Numbered from the stretch's first letter, positions 26,020 through 34,618 are shown. The stretch: 64,000 nt of DNA from Aestuariispira ectoiniformans (GCF_025136295.1 NZ_CP062788.1:62001-126000), one strand, 5' to 3'. Program-made: numbers and translations. Notes: generated from the letters alone by a model not told the origin.

Positions 26020-26574
26020 ATGCACCATCCGGTCATCGAGACGGAACGGCTGACCCTGCGTCAGCCGGAGCACACTGATGCAGACGAACTGGTCCGGGTT
26101 TGTGGGGATTGGGACGTTTCCAGATGGACAACGCGCGTCCCCCATCCCTACAGCCCGCAGGATGCGATGGACCGTATCAAATCCATTCAGGACAGCGCCG
26201 ACGATCCGGATAGCGAATTCATGCAGATGGCCCTTTGCCGCACAGACGGTCATCTTGTCGGGTTGTGCAGCCTGATACCGATGGAACAATCCGGCGCGGC
26301 GGAAATCGGTTTTCTGATTGGCAAGCAGGACTGGGGTAAAGGCTATGGCGGGGAACTGGCCTCTGCGATGGTCGCCGACGGCTTCGACCGGCTGGGATTG
26401 CAGGAAATCTTTGCAGCCGCGCTGCCAGACAATCCGGGTTCCATCCGCCTGCAGGAAAAGCTGGGCTTTCAATATCGCGAGAATTGGGTAAAAGACGCCC
26501 CGGCACGCGGCCAGAGTTTCGAACTGGAAGTCCGCGTTCTAAGCAAGGAAAGATGGAGCAGAACCCATGGCTGA
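26020..26574 (+). CDS. GNAT acetyltransferase, RimJ/RimL-like
   Basis: A 184-residue acetyltransferase. It opens 'ETERLTLRQPEHTDADELVR', the usual start of the RimJ/RimL type (Acetyltransf_3), and has the acetyl-CoA loop 'LIGKQDWGKGYGGELASAMV' at about residues 97-116 and 'IRLQEKLGFQYRENW' near the end. The substrate is unknown; an N-terminal amino group of a protein or a small amine are both possible. It starts 5 bases after argJ and overlaps mutT by 8 bases (ATGGCTGA), so argJ, this gene and mutT are very likely one transcript. Confidence 0.88.
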   Translation: MHHPVIETERLTLRQPEHTDADELVRVCGDWDVSRWTTRVPHPYSPQDAMDRIKSIQDSADDPDSEFMQMALCRTDGHLVGLCSLIPMEQSGAAEIGFLIGKQDWGKGYGGELASAMVADGFDRLGLQEIFAAALPDNPGSIRLQEKLGFQYRENWVKDAPARGQSFELEVRVLSKERWSRTHG

Positions 26575-27016
26575 AGGCGGATGTTGGCAGGCGGATAGCC
26601 GCAAGGGCGCGGCAGAGAAACCGATTATTCTGGTCGTTGCCGTGGCCATGATCGATGTGGACGGGCGCGTCCTGATCGCCAAACGCCCGGAAGGCAAATC
26701 AATGGCGGGCCTTTGGGAGTTTCCCGGCGGCAAGGTTGAAAACGGAGAGACGCCTGAGGCCGCACTGATCCGCGAGCTGCATGAAGAACTGCATGTGGAC
26801 ACGCGGGAAAGCTGTCTCGCGCCGCTGACCTTTGCCAGCCATGAATATGACGACTTCCACCTGCTGATGCCGCTTTACGTGTGCCGCCAGTGGGTGGGCG
26901 AGCCGCAACCCAAGGAAGGTCAGGAACTGGCCTGGGTCCGTCCGATCCGCCTGAAGGACTATCCCATGCCGCCGGCGGATATCCCGCTGATCGCGATGTT
27001 GCGGGATCTGCTCTGA
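26567..27016 (+). CDS. mutT: (d)NTP pyrophosphatase MutT (8-oxo-dGTP diphosphatase)
   Basis: Hydrolyses 8-oxo-dGTP to the monophosphate, keeping oxidised guanine out of DNA. The 149-residue protein carries a complete Nudix box (about residues 50-72) reading 'GGKVENGETPEAALIRELHE' then EL, preceded by 'VLIAKRPEGKSMAGLWEFPG', the substrate-recognition phrase typical of MutT. The C-terminal part 'ELAWVRPIRLKDYPMPPADI' also matches MutT. The ATG overlaps the acetyltransferase gene by 8 bases. It converges with the membrane-protein gene that ends at 27032, with no clear terminator between them. Confidence 0.93.
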   Translation: MAEGGCWQADSRKGAAEKPIILVVAVAMIDVDGRVLIAKRPEGKSMAGLWEFPGGKVENGETPEAALIRELHEELHVDTRESCLAPLTFASHEYDDFHLLMPLYVCRQWVGEPQPKEGQELAWVRPIRLKDYPMPPADIPLIAMLRDLL

Positions 27017-27031
27017 CCGCAGATCAAGCCG

Positions 27032-27847
27032 TCAGGCGTTCTGTGACTTGAAACGCAGATAGGCCATGGACAAGGCAGAGGCGACAACGGCAATACCAAT
27101 GTAGGAAGATGTTTCCACCACCAGGCCGAAGATGAGACCTGCGGTCAGCGTGCTGCTGACGCCCAGGACCTGTGTCACCATCGCTACGGCGGCCACAAAC
27201 AGCTTTTCGACAAGTCCGATCACCAGAGGCGGCGCCAATGTCAGAATTGCCAGACGCCAGCTATTACCCCGCGTGCCCAGCCAGACATCCCGCAGCTTGA
27301 TCGGATCATCGACACAGCCTGCCGTCAGCCATAGCGCCCCCCGTGCATAGGCCAGGCTCACCACAGCAATCATAATCACAATCGAAACGGCGCCGAATGC
27401 GGGAATTGTTGCGGTTATCAGACTAAGGCCCAGCGTCACAGGCAGCATGATAAAGGCCATCAACAGCACTAGTCCGATAAAGCGCAGCAGGAAGCGCGTC
27501 TTGCGGCCATCCCATTTCAGGGCGGTTGCGACGGAAATATCCTCCTCACCGATCAGGAATTTGCGATACCAGGCCACCGCAAACATGGTGAAGAAAACAA
27601 TCGTGACCGCAAAGTCGATCAGGTATGCCGGACCAACAGAAACGGGAAGCCCCATCTTGTTCAAGGTCACACCACCGCCGGGCATCAGGAAATCAAGGCC
27701 GCTTGAGATCAGGGCGAGGGCTACAATCGGCAGACTGGCAAGCGCGATGAAGTCTTTGCGCTCCTCGTAGACATATTTGAAGGCGTTTACGAGGATTTCC
27801 GTCAGCGGTAATTCCACTGTTCCACCCGATTGACGATTACCGTTCAT
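27032..27847 (-). CDS. Multi-spanning membrane protein of unknown function
   Basis: A 271-residue inner-membrane protein I do not recognise. The first 35 residues are soluble, with 'PLTEILVNAFKYVYEERKDF'. About six hydrophobic segments follow, near residues 36-56, 76-95, 117-137, 143-165, 200-225 and 236-258. The pattern, a cytosolic start followed by six helices with a conserved 'AFKYV' near the first, recalls YciC- or glycerophosphoryl-type membrane proteins, but I would not assign a family. It begins 1 base before the stop of the methyltransferase gene upstream (27849), so the two are co-transcribed leftward. Confidence 0.72.
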   Translation of the reverse strand: MNGNRQSGGTVELPLTEILVNAFKYVYEERKDFIALASLPIVALALISSGLDFLMPGGGVTLNKMGLPVSVGPAYLIDFAVTIVFFTMFAVAWYRKFLIGEEDISVATALKWDGRKTRFLLRFIGLVLLMAFIMLPVTLGLSLITATIPAFGAVSIVIMIAVVSLAYARGALWLTAGCVDDPIKLRDVWLGTRGNSWRLAILTLAPPLVIGLVEKLFVAAVAMVTQVLGVSSTLTAGLIFGLVVETSSYIGIAVVASALSMAYLRFKSQNA

Positions 27848-27848
27848 A

Positions 27849-28793
27849 CTATTTGTCCCCCTCGTCCCCGTCTTTCGGTGTCGGGATATTCACTTTTTCG
27901 CCCGCGGCAAATTCCTGTCCGCCCAACGCCTCGGCCAGACTGCCCGTTGCGCTGCCCGGACGCAGGGGCTTCGGCTGTGAGGCATCCGGTGCCCAGCCAT
28001 GCAGATAGAATATATGGAAGGTCGCCTCAATTCGACCGTCCTCATTACTATAATTCTGCTGGTACAGCTCTGCCGCGCGCATGAACAACTGCCGCGGCGG
28101 GATGGCTTTGCTTCGCTCCAGCACCGCATTTGTTTCGCCCATTCCCCGCAGATCGGCAATCAGACGGAACATATTCTCATACGTGACGGTGATGGCCTCG
28201 CTGTCCACCACCGGCAGGGAAAAACCCGCACGTTGCATCAATCCGCCCAGGTCACGCACATCGGCGAAAGGCGATACGCGGGGGCTGACGCCACCGCTAA
28301 TATCCAGTTCCGCCTGCATCAGGCAATCGCGCAATTCGCGGAGTGTCTCCCCGCCAAGGATCGCCCCCTGGAACAGCCCGTCCGGGCGCAAGGCGCGGCA
28401 AACCTGGATCAGCGCGCCGGGCAGGTCATTGGTCCAATGCAGCGAAAGATTGCTGATCACCAGATCGAATATGCCTTCCTTCAGGGGCAGCCACTCTTCG
28501 TCGCAAACCAGACTTGGACCGTGGGCACCGGCCAGCCGTGCGCCGCCATGGCTCAAGTTCGCCTGGATCAGGGTTTCCACCCCGCCGCGCCCCTGCAGTT
28601 CCTGCGCGACCACGCCAGCATGACCACCCAGGTCAAGCGCCAGCGGGAAAGCGCGCGTTACGTCCAGCAAACGATCCGCAAGCCGGTCCGCCACCTCGCG
28701 AAACAGAAAGTCGCTGTCGCCGCCCATCCGGTGGGCACGTTCCTTGCGCTGCGCCAGCAGCTTTCGGTCAAATACATGAATCGCATCAGTCAT
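27849..28793 (-). CDS. SAM-dependent methyltransferase, BioC/NDUFAF5-like
   Basis: A 314-residue class I methyltransferase-fold protein. It starts 'VFDRKLLAQRKERAHRMGGD', a stretch shared with NDUFAF5-type proteins. The SAM site is 'FPLALDLGGHAGVVAQEL', somewhat degenerate relative to DxGxGxG, and motif II/III follows as 'GIFDLVISNLSLHWTNDLPG' and 'ALRPDGLFQGAILGGETL'. The C-terminus has 'DLRGMGETNAVLER'. Mitochondrial NDUFAF5 is an arginine hydroxylase for complex I; the bacterial role is open. The ATG at 28793 gives the family start; the frame extends to 28868 without support. It is divergent from comF, with 86 bp between, and coupled to the membrane protein downstream. Confidence 0.85.
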   Translation of the reverse strand: MTDAIHVFDRKLLAQRKERAHRMGGDSDFLFREVADRLADRLLDVTRAFPLALDLGGHAGVVAQELQGRGGVETLIQANLSHGGARLAGAHGPSLVCDEEWLPLKEGIFDLVISNLSLHWTNDLPGALIQVCRALRPDGLFQGAILGGETLRELRDCLMQAELDISGGVSPRVSPFADVRDLGGLMQRAGFSLPVVDSEAITVTYENMFRLIADLRGMGETNAVLERSKAIPPRQLFMRAAELYQQNYSNEDGRIEATFHIFYLHGWAPDASQPKPLRPGSATGSLAEALGGQEFAAGEKVNIPTPKDGDEGDK

Positions 28794-28879
28794 AGGGCAT
28801 GGAAATAGGCGCTTGGCTAACCGAAAGCAATAGCATAGGCCGTTGCAAGCACAGGCCGGGCCGGGCAATAATTCGCGTC

Positions 28880-29653
28880 ATGCGTTTACCTAACCCAAAT
28901 ATCACCGGAAAACGGGCCCTTCGGCTAGCCAACCGGGTGGCCTCACTGGTTCTGCCCCATCGCTGCCTGTCCTGCCGGACGCTGATGCCCGACGCCAACG
29001 GCCTGTGCATGGATTGCTGGGGTCAACTGACATTTCTGGGCGAACCATGCTGTACCTTATGCGGCTATCCATTCGAACTGTCGGAAGGCAGAGACGCGCT
29101 TTGTGCCGCCTGCACCTTTCGCAGGCCCGCCTATGACAAGGCACGTGCCGTCTTTGCCTATGACGACACCAGCCGCGACCTGATCCTTGCCTTCAAACAT
29201 GGGGATCATACGGAAAATGCACCCGCCCTCGCCGCATGGCTGGTCAGGGCGGCAGGGGGACTTGCCCGGGATGCCGATATCGTTGCCCCCGTGCCCCTGC
29301 ACCGCAAGCGCCTGCGACAGCGCCGTTTCAACCAGTCAGCCCTGATTGCACAGCACGCAGCACGCCATTGGCAGCGCGACTATTATCCGGACCTGTTACA
29401 GCGGCAGCGCGCCACGGCAAGTCAGGGAAACCTGGGGTTTTCCGCCCGCCACCGCAATGTCAGGCAGGCCTTTGGCGTCTCTGAAAAATACCGGGATGCC
29501 ATAGAGGGCCGGACGATCCTGCTGATCGACGACGTGTTGACGACAGGCGCCACCGTTGAGGAATGCAGCCGCATCCTGAAGCGCCACGGGGCCAAGCAAG
29601 TCTATGTCGCAACACTTGCGCGCGTTCCCAGCCCACACACATCCCCTGGCTAG
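28880..29653 (+). CDS. comF: ComF-family phosphoribosyltransferase-like protein
   Basis: A 257-residue ComF protein. The N-terminal zinc-ribbon region has paired cysteines ('HRCLSCRTLMPDANGLCMDC' and 'CCTLCGYPFE', then CAAC). The C-terminal type I phosphoribosyltransferase domain has 'IVAPVPLHRKRLRQRRFNQS' and the PRPP loop 'GRTILLIDDVLTTGATVEEC'. In naturally competent bacteria ComF helps DNA uptake; in others its role is less clear. I chose the ATG at 28880, which begins near the family start, over the open frame from 28799 that crosses the divergent promoter. It leads a rightward group of glutaredoxin and nitrilase genes. Confidence 0.9.
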   Translation: MRLPNPNITGKRALRLANRVASLVLPHRCLSCRTLMPDANGLCMDCWGQLTFLGEPCCTLCGYPFELSEGRDALCAACTFRRPAYDKARAVFAYDDTSRDLILAFKHGDHTENAPALAAWLVRAAGGLARDADIVAPVPLHRKRLRQRRFNQSALIAQHAARHWQRDYYPDLLQRQRATASQGNLGFSARHRNVRQAFGVSEKYRDAIEGRTILLIDDVLTTGATVEECSRILKRHGAKQVYVATLARVPSPHTSPG

Positions 29654-29735
29654 AAAAACAATTCGGACTCGCAATATCCCCGCAGTTTTCCTATATGGGG
29701 TGTTCTGGAATGCATTATGGACGAAAGTGAGAACC

Positions 29736-29999
29736 ATGGCCCTTGTAGAAATCTATGCCCGCCCGATGTGCGGTTTCTGCGCCCAAGCCAAGAAACTGCT
29801 GGATACCAAAGGCGTCGCCTATGCGGAATATGACATCTGGGCTGAAAGCGGCCGCAAGGAAGAAATGGTTCAGCGCAGCAACGGCGGCATGACCGTGCCC
29901 CAGATTTTTATTGATGACGCCCATGTCGGCGGCTGCGACGATCTGATGGCTTTGGAGCGGTCCGGTAAACTGGACCCGCTGCTCGGGGCCATGGCATGA
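29736..29999 (+). CDS. grxC: Glutaredoxin 3
   Basis: An 87-residue glutaredoxin that reduces disulfides and ribonucleotide reductase with glutathione. 'VEIYARPMCGFCAQAKKLLD' holds the redox site, here C-G-F-C in place of the usual C-P-Y-C; the two catalytic cysteines are kept. 'TVPQIFIDDAHVGGCDDLMA' holds the cis-proline and glutathione site. The ATG at 29736 gives the standard length; the frame extends back to 29604 inside comF. It overlaps the nitrilase gene by ATGA. The order comF-grxC-nitrilase-DUF1178 is common in alphaproteobacteria. Confidence 0.92.
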   Translation: MALVEIYARPMCGFCAQAKKLLDTKGVAYAEYDIWAESGRKEEMVQRSNGGMTVPQIFIDDAHVGGCDDLMALERSGKLDPLLGAMA

Positions 30000-30832
30000 G
30001 CGACGCCAATTTGCGTATCGGACTGGTTCAGGTCACCTCCACGACAAGGGTCGAGGATAACGCGACCCTGACCGAAGGCCCGATCCGCGAGGCGGCGGCC
30101 CGAGGCGCGCAACTGGTTTCACTGCCGGAAGTCGTCAATCTGGTCGATATGCGCAAGGGCCGGTCCAGCCAGGAAGCACGCCTTGAGGAGGAAGACCCCT
30201 GCCTTGCCCTTTACCGCAAACTGGCGCGTGAACTGGGCATCTGGATTCATGCAGGGTCCCTCGTAGTCAAACTGGAAGACGACGACCGCATGGCCAACCG
30301 GGCTTTCATGATCGACGACCAGGGCGAAATCCGCGCGCGTTATGACAAGATTCATATGTTCGATGTGGATCTGGAAGGCGGCGAAAGCTATCGCGAATCC
30401 AAACTGTTCCGCCCCGGCGACAAGGCCGTCCTGGTAGATACGCCCTGGGGCAAGATCGGCCTGACCATCTGCTATGACGTCCGTTTCCCGCATCTGCACC
30501 GTCAACTGGCAGAGGCAGGCGCGCGCATTCTGCTGAACCCGGCGGCCTTTACCCGCAAGACCGGCAAGGCACACTGGCATACGCTGCTGACGGCACGCGC
30601 CATTGAGACCACCTGTTTTGTCGCCGCCGCCGCACAATGCGGCGATCACGACGACGGTCGCGAGACCTTCGGGCATTCGCTGGTGGTCTCCCCCTGGGGC
30701 GATCAACTGGCCGACGGTGGGACGGAGCCGGGCGTCGTTATTGCCGACCTGGACCTCACACTCATCGACAAGACACGCGGCATGGTGCCGTCCCTGAAGA
30801 ACGGACGTCCCTTCACCCTGACCGAAGTCTAA
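29996..30832 (+). CDS. Carbon-nitrogen hydrolase (Nit1-type, deaminated glutathione amidase-like)
   Basis: A 278-residue nitrilase-superfamily amidase. The catalytic triad is visible: Glu in 'LVSLPEVVNLVDMRKG', Lys in 'ARYDKIHMFDVDLEGGESYR', and Cys in 'IGLTICYDVRFPHLHRQLAE'. The wording is that of the Nit1/NitA branch, whose known members hydrolyse deaminated glutathione as a repair step. It overlaps grxC by ATGA, which fits a glutathione-linked role. It converges with the methyltransferase gene, the two ends overlapping by 4 bases. Confidence 0.92.
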   Translation: MSDANLRIGLVQVTSTTRVEDNATLTEGPIREAAARGAQLVSLPEVVNLVDMRKGRSSQEARLEEEDPCLALYRKLARELGIWIHAGSLVVKLEDDDRMANRAFMIDDQGEIRARYDKIHMFDVDLEGGESYRESKLFRPGDKAVLVDTPWGKIGLTICYDVRFPHLHRQLAEAGARILLNPAAFTRKTGKAHWHTLLTARAIETTCFVAAAAQCGDHDDGRETFGHSLVVSPWGDQLADGGTEPGVVIADLDLTLIDKTRGMVPSLKNGRPFTLTEV

Positions 30833-31380
30833 CTTTCATCGGACAGCAGCCGACGCGCGGCGATTTTCTGTTTAATCGCGGGCGTCGGTTTTTCCTGCAA
30901 TCCGTGGCGATAATCCAGAATTTCAAACTTGCCCGACGTCACGTCCAGCAACTCTCCGCTTTTCAGCAGGAAATTGGGATTTGAAGGCTTGCCATAGGCC
31001 TCATTGCCTTCCGCAAAGGTTTCATACAATAGATGCCCGCCCGGCTTCACCAATTGCAGTAACCGCTGCCAGTTGGGCCGCCACAAGTAGTTGCACACGA
31101 CCACCACATCGAATTGCAACCCCTTCAGCGGCCAGCCACCCTCACCCTCCAGGTCGGCCTCTATGATGGTCACGCCCGAATTTCCCGCCAGACCGTCAAC
31201 GCCATCCGTATTGATATCGACAAATGTGACCTGCCAACCCGCGCTCAGAAAACGCCGTCCGTGACGCCCCGTTCCGCAGGCCAGATCAAGCATTGTCGCG
31301 CCCTCACCATCGGCAGGTCGCAGGTTATGCAACCAGTGCTCGATAAATGCACTGGGCGGGGACAATTGCTGGTGGGCCAT
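30829..31380 (-). CDS. SAM-dependent methyltransferase
   Basis: A 183-residue class I methyltransferase of the small TehB-like type. Motif I is 'TMLDLACGTGRHGRRFLSAG' (about residues 29-48), motif II is in 'VTFVDINTDGVDGLAG', and motif IV/V in 'FDVVVVCNYLWRPNWQRLLQ' and 'VKPGGHLLYETFAEGNEAYG'. The substrate is unknown. It faces the nitrilase gene tail to tail and is divergent from the DUF1178 gene across a 117-bp region with two hairpin-like repeats. Confidence 0.87.
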   Translation of the reverse strand: MAHQQLSPPSAFIEHWLHNLRPADGEGATMLDLACGTGRHGRRFLSAGWQVTFVDINTDGVDGLAGNSGVTIIEADLEGEGGWPLKGLQFDVVVVCNYLWRPNWQRLLQLVKPGGHLLYETFAEGNEAYGKPSNPNFLLKSGELLDVTSGKFEILDYRHGLQEKPTPAIKQKIAARRLLSDES

Positions 31381-31412
31381 CGGGTGGAATACTCCAAAAT
31401 TGGTGACAAATC

Positions 31413-31433
31413 CTTGTCTGTCGGCTAGACAAG
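31413..31433. repeat. 7-bp inverted repeat before the DUF1178 gene
   Basis: CTTGTCT (31413-31419) and AGACAAG (31427-31433) form a perfect inverted repeat with a 7-base spacer, in the divergent region between the methyltransferase and DUF1178 genes. It lies just upstream of a TATAAA at 31441-31446, a suitable place for an operator. Confidence 0.45.
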
Positions 31434-31451
31434 CGCCACATATAAAGCAGT

Positions 31452-31476
31452 CGATAGGCGTAACCTATCGGTTTTT
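31452..31476 (+). repeat. Stem-loop with short T-run in the DUF1178 leader
   Basis: CGATAGG (31452-31458) pairs perfectly with CCTATCG (31464-31470) across a 5-base loop and is followed by GTTTTT. It ends about 22 bases before the DUF1178 ATG. If the TATAAA at 31441 is the -10 element, the hairpin would be at the very 5' end of the mRNA, so it may protect the transcript rather than stop it. Confidence 0.45.
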
Positions 31477-31497
31477 GTGCGTTATCTGGAACCGTAA

Positions 31498-31917
31498 ATG
31501 ATCTCGTTCAACTTGCGTTGCAAACATGACCACGAATTCGAAGGGTGGTTCAAGGACAGCGCCGCTTTTGAAAAACAAGCGGAAGCCGGGCAGTTGGAAT
31601 GCCCCTATTGCGGGACCCATGATGTGACCAAGGGGCTCAGCGCGCCCAATATTTCCACCAGCCGCACCCGTGAAAAGGCCCAGACGGAAATTGCCGTCAA
31701 GGCCCAGCAGATGATCCAGGCCATGCGCAAATCCGTCGAGGATAATTGCGACAATGTCGGTGACCGTTTCGCCGAAGAGGCCCGCAAAATCCACTATGGC
31801 GAGGCCGAGGCCCGCGGAATCTACGGTCAGGCCACCGCCGACGAGGCGAAGGAATTGGTCGAAGAAGGTGTTGAATTTACCCCCCTGCCCTGGACCGACG
31901 ACAGCAAGAAAAATTGA
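31498..31917 (+). CDS. DUF1178 family protein
   Basis: A 139-residue protein of the alpha/betaproteobacterial DUF1178 family, function unknown. It opens 'MISFNLRCKHDHEFEGWFKD' and carries a second Cys pair in 'LECPYCGTHDVTKGLSAPNI', so a small N-terminal zinc ribbon is likely (Cys8, His10/12, and the CPYC pair near residue 40). The middle is a charged helix ('AQQMIQAMRKSVEDNCDNVG') and the end 'FAEEARKIHYGEAEARGIYG' then 'EEGVEFTPLPW' is the family signature. Its usual neighbours, nitrilase and glutaredoxin genes, are present just upstream. Confidence 0.92.
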   Translation: MISFNLRCKHDHEFEGWFKDSAAFEKQAEAGQLECPYCGTHDVTKGLSAPNISTSRTREKAQTEIAVKAQQMIQAMRKSVEDNCDNVGDRFAEEARKIHYGEAEARGIYGQATADEAKELVEEGVEFTPLPWTDDSKKN

Positions 31918-31992
31918 CGCAGCATTGATCCAGATTCTGGCCCCGCCCCGAAATATCCATCATTATCGGGGCAAGCCACAGATGAGGATGCC

Positions 31993-32715
31993 ATGCCTGA
32001 TACGCCCGCCGATCTCAGCCGCCGCCTGATACGCGCCAGCGACCGCGCCACCCTTGCAACCACACTGGCCGACGGCAGCAACGCCCCTTACGCATCGCTG
32101 GTCATGACGGCCTGCGGACATGACGCACGCCCCCTGTTACTCATCAGCGACCTTGCGGAACACACAAAAAACCTGCGGGTCGATCCCAGATGCTCTCTTC
32201 TGTTCGACGGCACCACCGGGCTGGAAACACCGCTCACAGGCGCGCGTATATCGGTGCAGGGCACCGCACGGGAAGTGCAGGATGAAGCGCTGCTCGACCG
32301 TTATTGCCGCCGCCACCCCTCAGCATCCGGCTATGCAGGCTTTGCCGATTTTCATCTGTTCCAGGTCGATATGGAACGCGTTCACCTGGTCGCCGGGTTT
32401 GGCCGCATCCATTGGATCGATGCCCGGGATGTCCTGCTCGATTGCAGCAGTTATGAAACACTGGCAGCGGCAGAGGCTGATATCATCAGCCATATGAATG
32501 CCGACCACAGCGATGCTGTCGGCCTCTATGCAAATGTTCTGGCGGGACTGCCCGAAGCGGGCTGGCGGTTGACCGGCGTTGATCCGGAGGGCTGCGACCT
32601 TGCACTTGGCGGCAGGACCGCGCGCCTGGATTTTGATGCGATTGCAGACAATGCCGAAGCAGCGCGTCGGGAACTGGTAAAACTCACACGGAAAGCCAGA
32701 CAGAAAGCAGGTTGA
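31993..32715 (+). CDS. HugZ-like / pyridoxamine 5'-phosphate oxidase-fold protein
   Basis: A 240-residue protein with an N-terminal split-barrel flavin/heme-binding fold: 'ATLATTLADGSNAPYASLVM', 'LLLISDLAEHTKNLRVDPRC', 'SLLFDGTTGLETPLTGARIS'. A C-terminal DUF2470-type domain begins near residue 165, with 'ISHMNADHSDAVGLYANVLA'. This two-domain layout is that of HugZ/HutZ heme-utilisation proteins, but other members of the family do not handle heme. A heme-degrading role here is therefore possible but unproven. It stands alone between the DUF1178 and pckA genes. Confidence 0.85.
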   Translation: MPDTPADLSRRLIRASDRATLATTLADGSNAPYASLVMTACGHDARPLLLISDLAEHTKNLRVDPRCSLLFDGTTGLETPLTGARISVQGTAREVQDEALLDRYCRRHPSASGYAGFADFHLFQVDMERVHLVAGFGRIHWIDARDVLLDCSSYETLAAAEADIISHMNADHSDAVGLYANVLAGLPEAGWRLTGVDPEGCDLALGGRTARLDFDAIADNAEAARRELVKLTRKARQKAG

Positions 32716-32956
32716 GAAAATCGCATTCCAGCGACGCTTCGAAACGCCGCAGCTTCTTCAAATTTCAGAAAGTTTCAAAAGCTTAGAGCCCTTTATAAGG
32801 AGAAGAATCCCGAAATCGCGGGCTCTACAGAAAAGTTTTCCACAATAACGACTCGCATCTGATGCAGAGGGCGGATATAAAAAACTTGTCCCTGAACGAC
32901 ATAAAATCACGCAGGCATGGGACATAAATAAATATCCAATCACGCAGGAGGTAACC

Positions 32957-34552
32957 TTGGTTTCCCAAGGAAGCACATTTGGCATTTCCGACCAGGGCAT
33001 CGTCAATCACGATGCGGTCCATTGGAACCTGGGGCCCGAGGCCCTTTATGAAGAAACAGTAAGGCGCGGCCTGGGTACGGTTACCCACGGGGGCGCACTT
33101 ACCGTTGAAACCGGCAAATTCACGGGCCGTTCCCCCAACGACAAATTCATCGTCGAAGGCGGGGCCAGCCAGGACAGCATCTGGTGGGGTGCCGTCAACA
33201 AGGGCACCTCGGAAGAGGTCTTCGACAACCTGCATCGCCAGATGCTGGCCTACTATCAGAACCGTGATCTGTTCGTGCAGGACCTCCACGCAGGGTCGGC
33301 GGCGGATTACCGCCTGAATGTGCGCGTTGTCTCCGACAGCCCCTGGCACAGCCTGTTCGCCCGCAATATGTTCCTGCGCCCGAACCAGGACGAACTGGCG
33401 AATTTCCGGCCCGAGTTCACCATCCTCCATGCACCGACCTTCCAGGCCGTGCCCGAACGTGACGGCACAAACTCCGAAGTGTTCATTATGGTGAACTTCG
33501 AAAAACGCCTGATCCTGATCGGGGGCACGCGTTATGCGGGTGAGATCAAGAAGTCGATCTTCTCCATCCTGAACTATCTGCTGCCGGAACGCGGCGTTCT
33601 GCCGATGCACTGCTCTGCCAATATCGGCGAGGCTGGTGACACGGCCATCTTCTTCGGTCTCAGCGGCACGGGCAAGACCACGCTCAGTGCTGATGGCAGC
33701 CGTAAGCTGATCGGCGATGACGAACATGGCTGGTCCGACCAGGGTGTATTCAACTTTGAGGGCGGCTGCTACGCGAAGGTCATTAACCTCAGCCCCGAGA
33801 TGGAACCGGAAATCTTCGCCACCACCCGGCGTTTCGGAACGGTCCTTGAAAATGTGGTTTTCGATCCCGTTACCCGCATCCCCAATTTCGACGACAACAG
33901 CCTGGCGGAAAACACCCGCGCCTCCTATCCGATCGATTTCATCCCGAATATCGAAGAAAGCGGCATGGGTGGACAGCCGGAAAACATCGTCATGCTGACG
34001 GCGGATGCCTTCGGAGTCCTGCCGCCGATTTCCGAACTGACACCGGAACAGGCCATGTACCACTTCCTCAGTGGCTACACCGCCCGCGTGGCAGGGACCG
34101 AACGCGGCGTGACAGAACCGCAGGCAACATTCTCCACCTGTTTCGGCGCCCCCTTCATGCCGCGCCATCCGAGCGTCTATGCCAAAATGCTGGGTGAGAA
34201 AATGGCCAGGACCGGTGCGAAATGCTGGCTGGTCAATACCGGCTGGTCCGGCGGCGCTTACGGCACCGGCAAACGGATGAGTATCCACCACACCCGCGCC
34301 ATGGTGCGCGCCGCCCTGGACGGTCGCCTGGCCTCCATAGCCAAGGTAAAGGACGAGAATTTCGGCCTGAACATCCCGGAAATGTGCCCGGATGTACCGA
34401 AAGAAGTCCTGTTGCCGAAGACCACCTGGAACGACGCTACGGCCTATGACCAGACCGCCCGCGACCTCCGTGGCCGGTTCGAACAGAATTTCAAACAGTT
34501 CGAATCCCATGTCACCGAAGACGTGAAAAAGGCGGGCATTTACGCCGCCTGA
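32957..34552 (+). CDS. pckA: Phosphoenolpyruvate carboxykinase (ATP)
   Basis: Converts oxaloacetate and ATP to phosphoenolpyruvate, the entry step of gluconeogenesis. The 531-residue enzyme contains 'ETGKFTGRSPNDKFIVE', the kinase-1a P-loop 'IFFGLSGTGKTTLSAD' (about residues 231-246), the metal-site 'LIGDDEHGWSDQGVFNFEGG' and 'NTGWSGGAYGTGKRM'. The start is TTG at 32957, decided by a perfect AGGAGG five bases upstream (32946-32951); no ATG fits. The 241-bp upstream gap has a 7-bp inverted repeat (32785-32791 with 32820-32826) and a TATAAA at 32876-32881. In rhizobia, pckA is controlled by ChvI; that link is untested here. Confidence 0.97.
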   Translation: MVSQGSTFGISDQGIVNHDAVHWNLGPEALYEETVRRGLGTVTHGGALTVETGKFTGRSPNDKFIVEGGASQDSIWWGAVNKGTSEEVFDNLHRQMLAYYQNRDLFVQDLHAGSAADYRLNVRVVSDSPWHSLFARNMFLRPNQDELANFRPEFTILHAPTFQAVPERDGTNSEVFIMVNFEKRLILIGGTRYAGEIKKSIFSILNYLLPERGVLPMHCSANIGEAGDTAIFFGLSGTGKTTLSADGSRKLIGDDEHGWSDQGVFNFEGGCYAKVINLSPEMEPEIFATTRRFGTVLENVVFDPVTRIPNFDDNSLAENTRASYPIDFIPNIEESGMGGQPENIVMLTADAFGVLPPISELTPEQAMYHFLSGYTARVAGTERGVTEPQATFSTCFGAPFMPRHPSVYAKMLGEKMARTGAKCWLVNTGWSGGAYGTGKRMSIHHTRAMVRAALDGRLASIAKVKDENFGLNIPEMCPDVPKEVLLPKTTWNDATAYDQTARDLRGRFEQNFKQFESHVTEDVKKAGIYAA

Positions 34553-34578
34553 CGCCTGTGGGCTTGTACTTGTGAATC

Positions 34579-34609
34579 AGAAGGGGCCTTCGTGGCCCCT
34601 TCTTTTTTT
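34579..34609 (+). terminator. Intrinsic terminator of pckA
   Basis: A perfect 10-bp stem (34579-34588 with 34594-34603), 5-base loop and T-run, 26 bases after the pckA stop. It also faces the end of the leftward HD-GYP gene. Confidence 0.93.
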
Positions 34610-34618
34610 GACTGGGAG

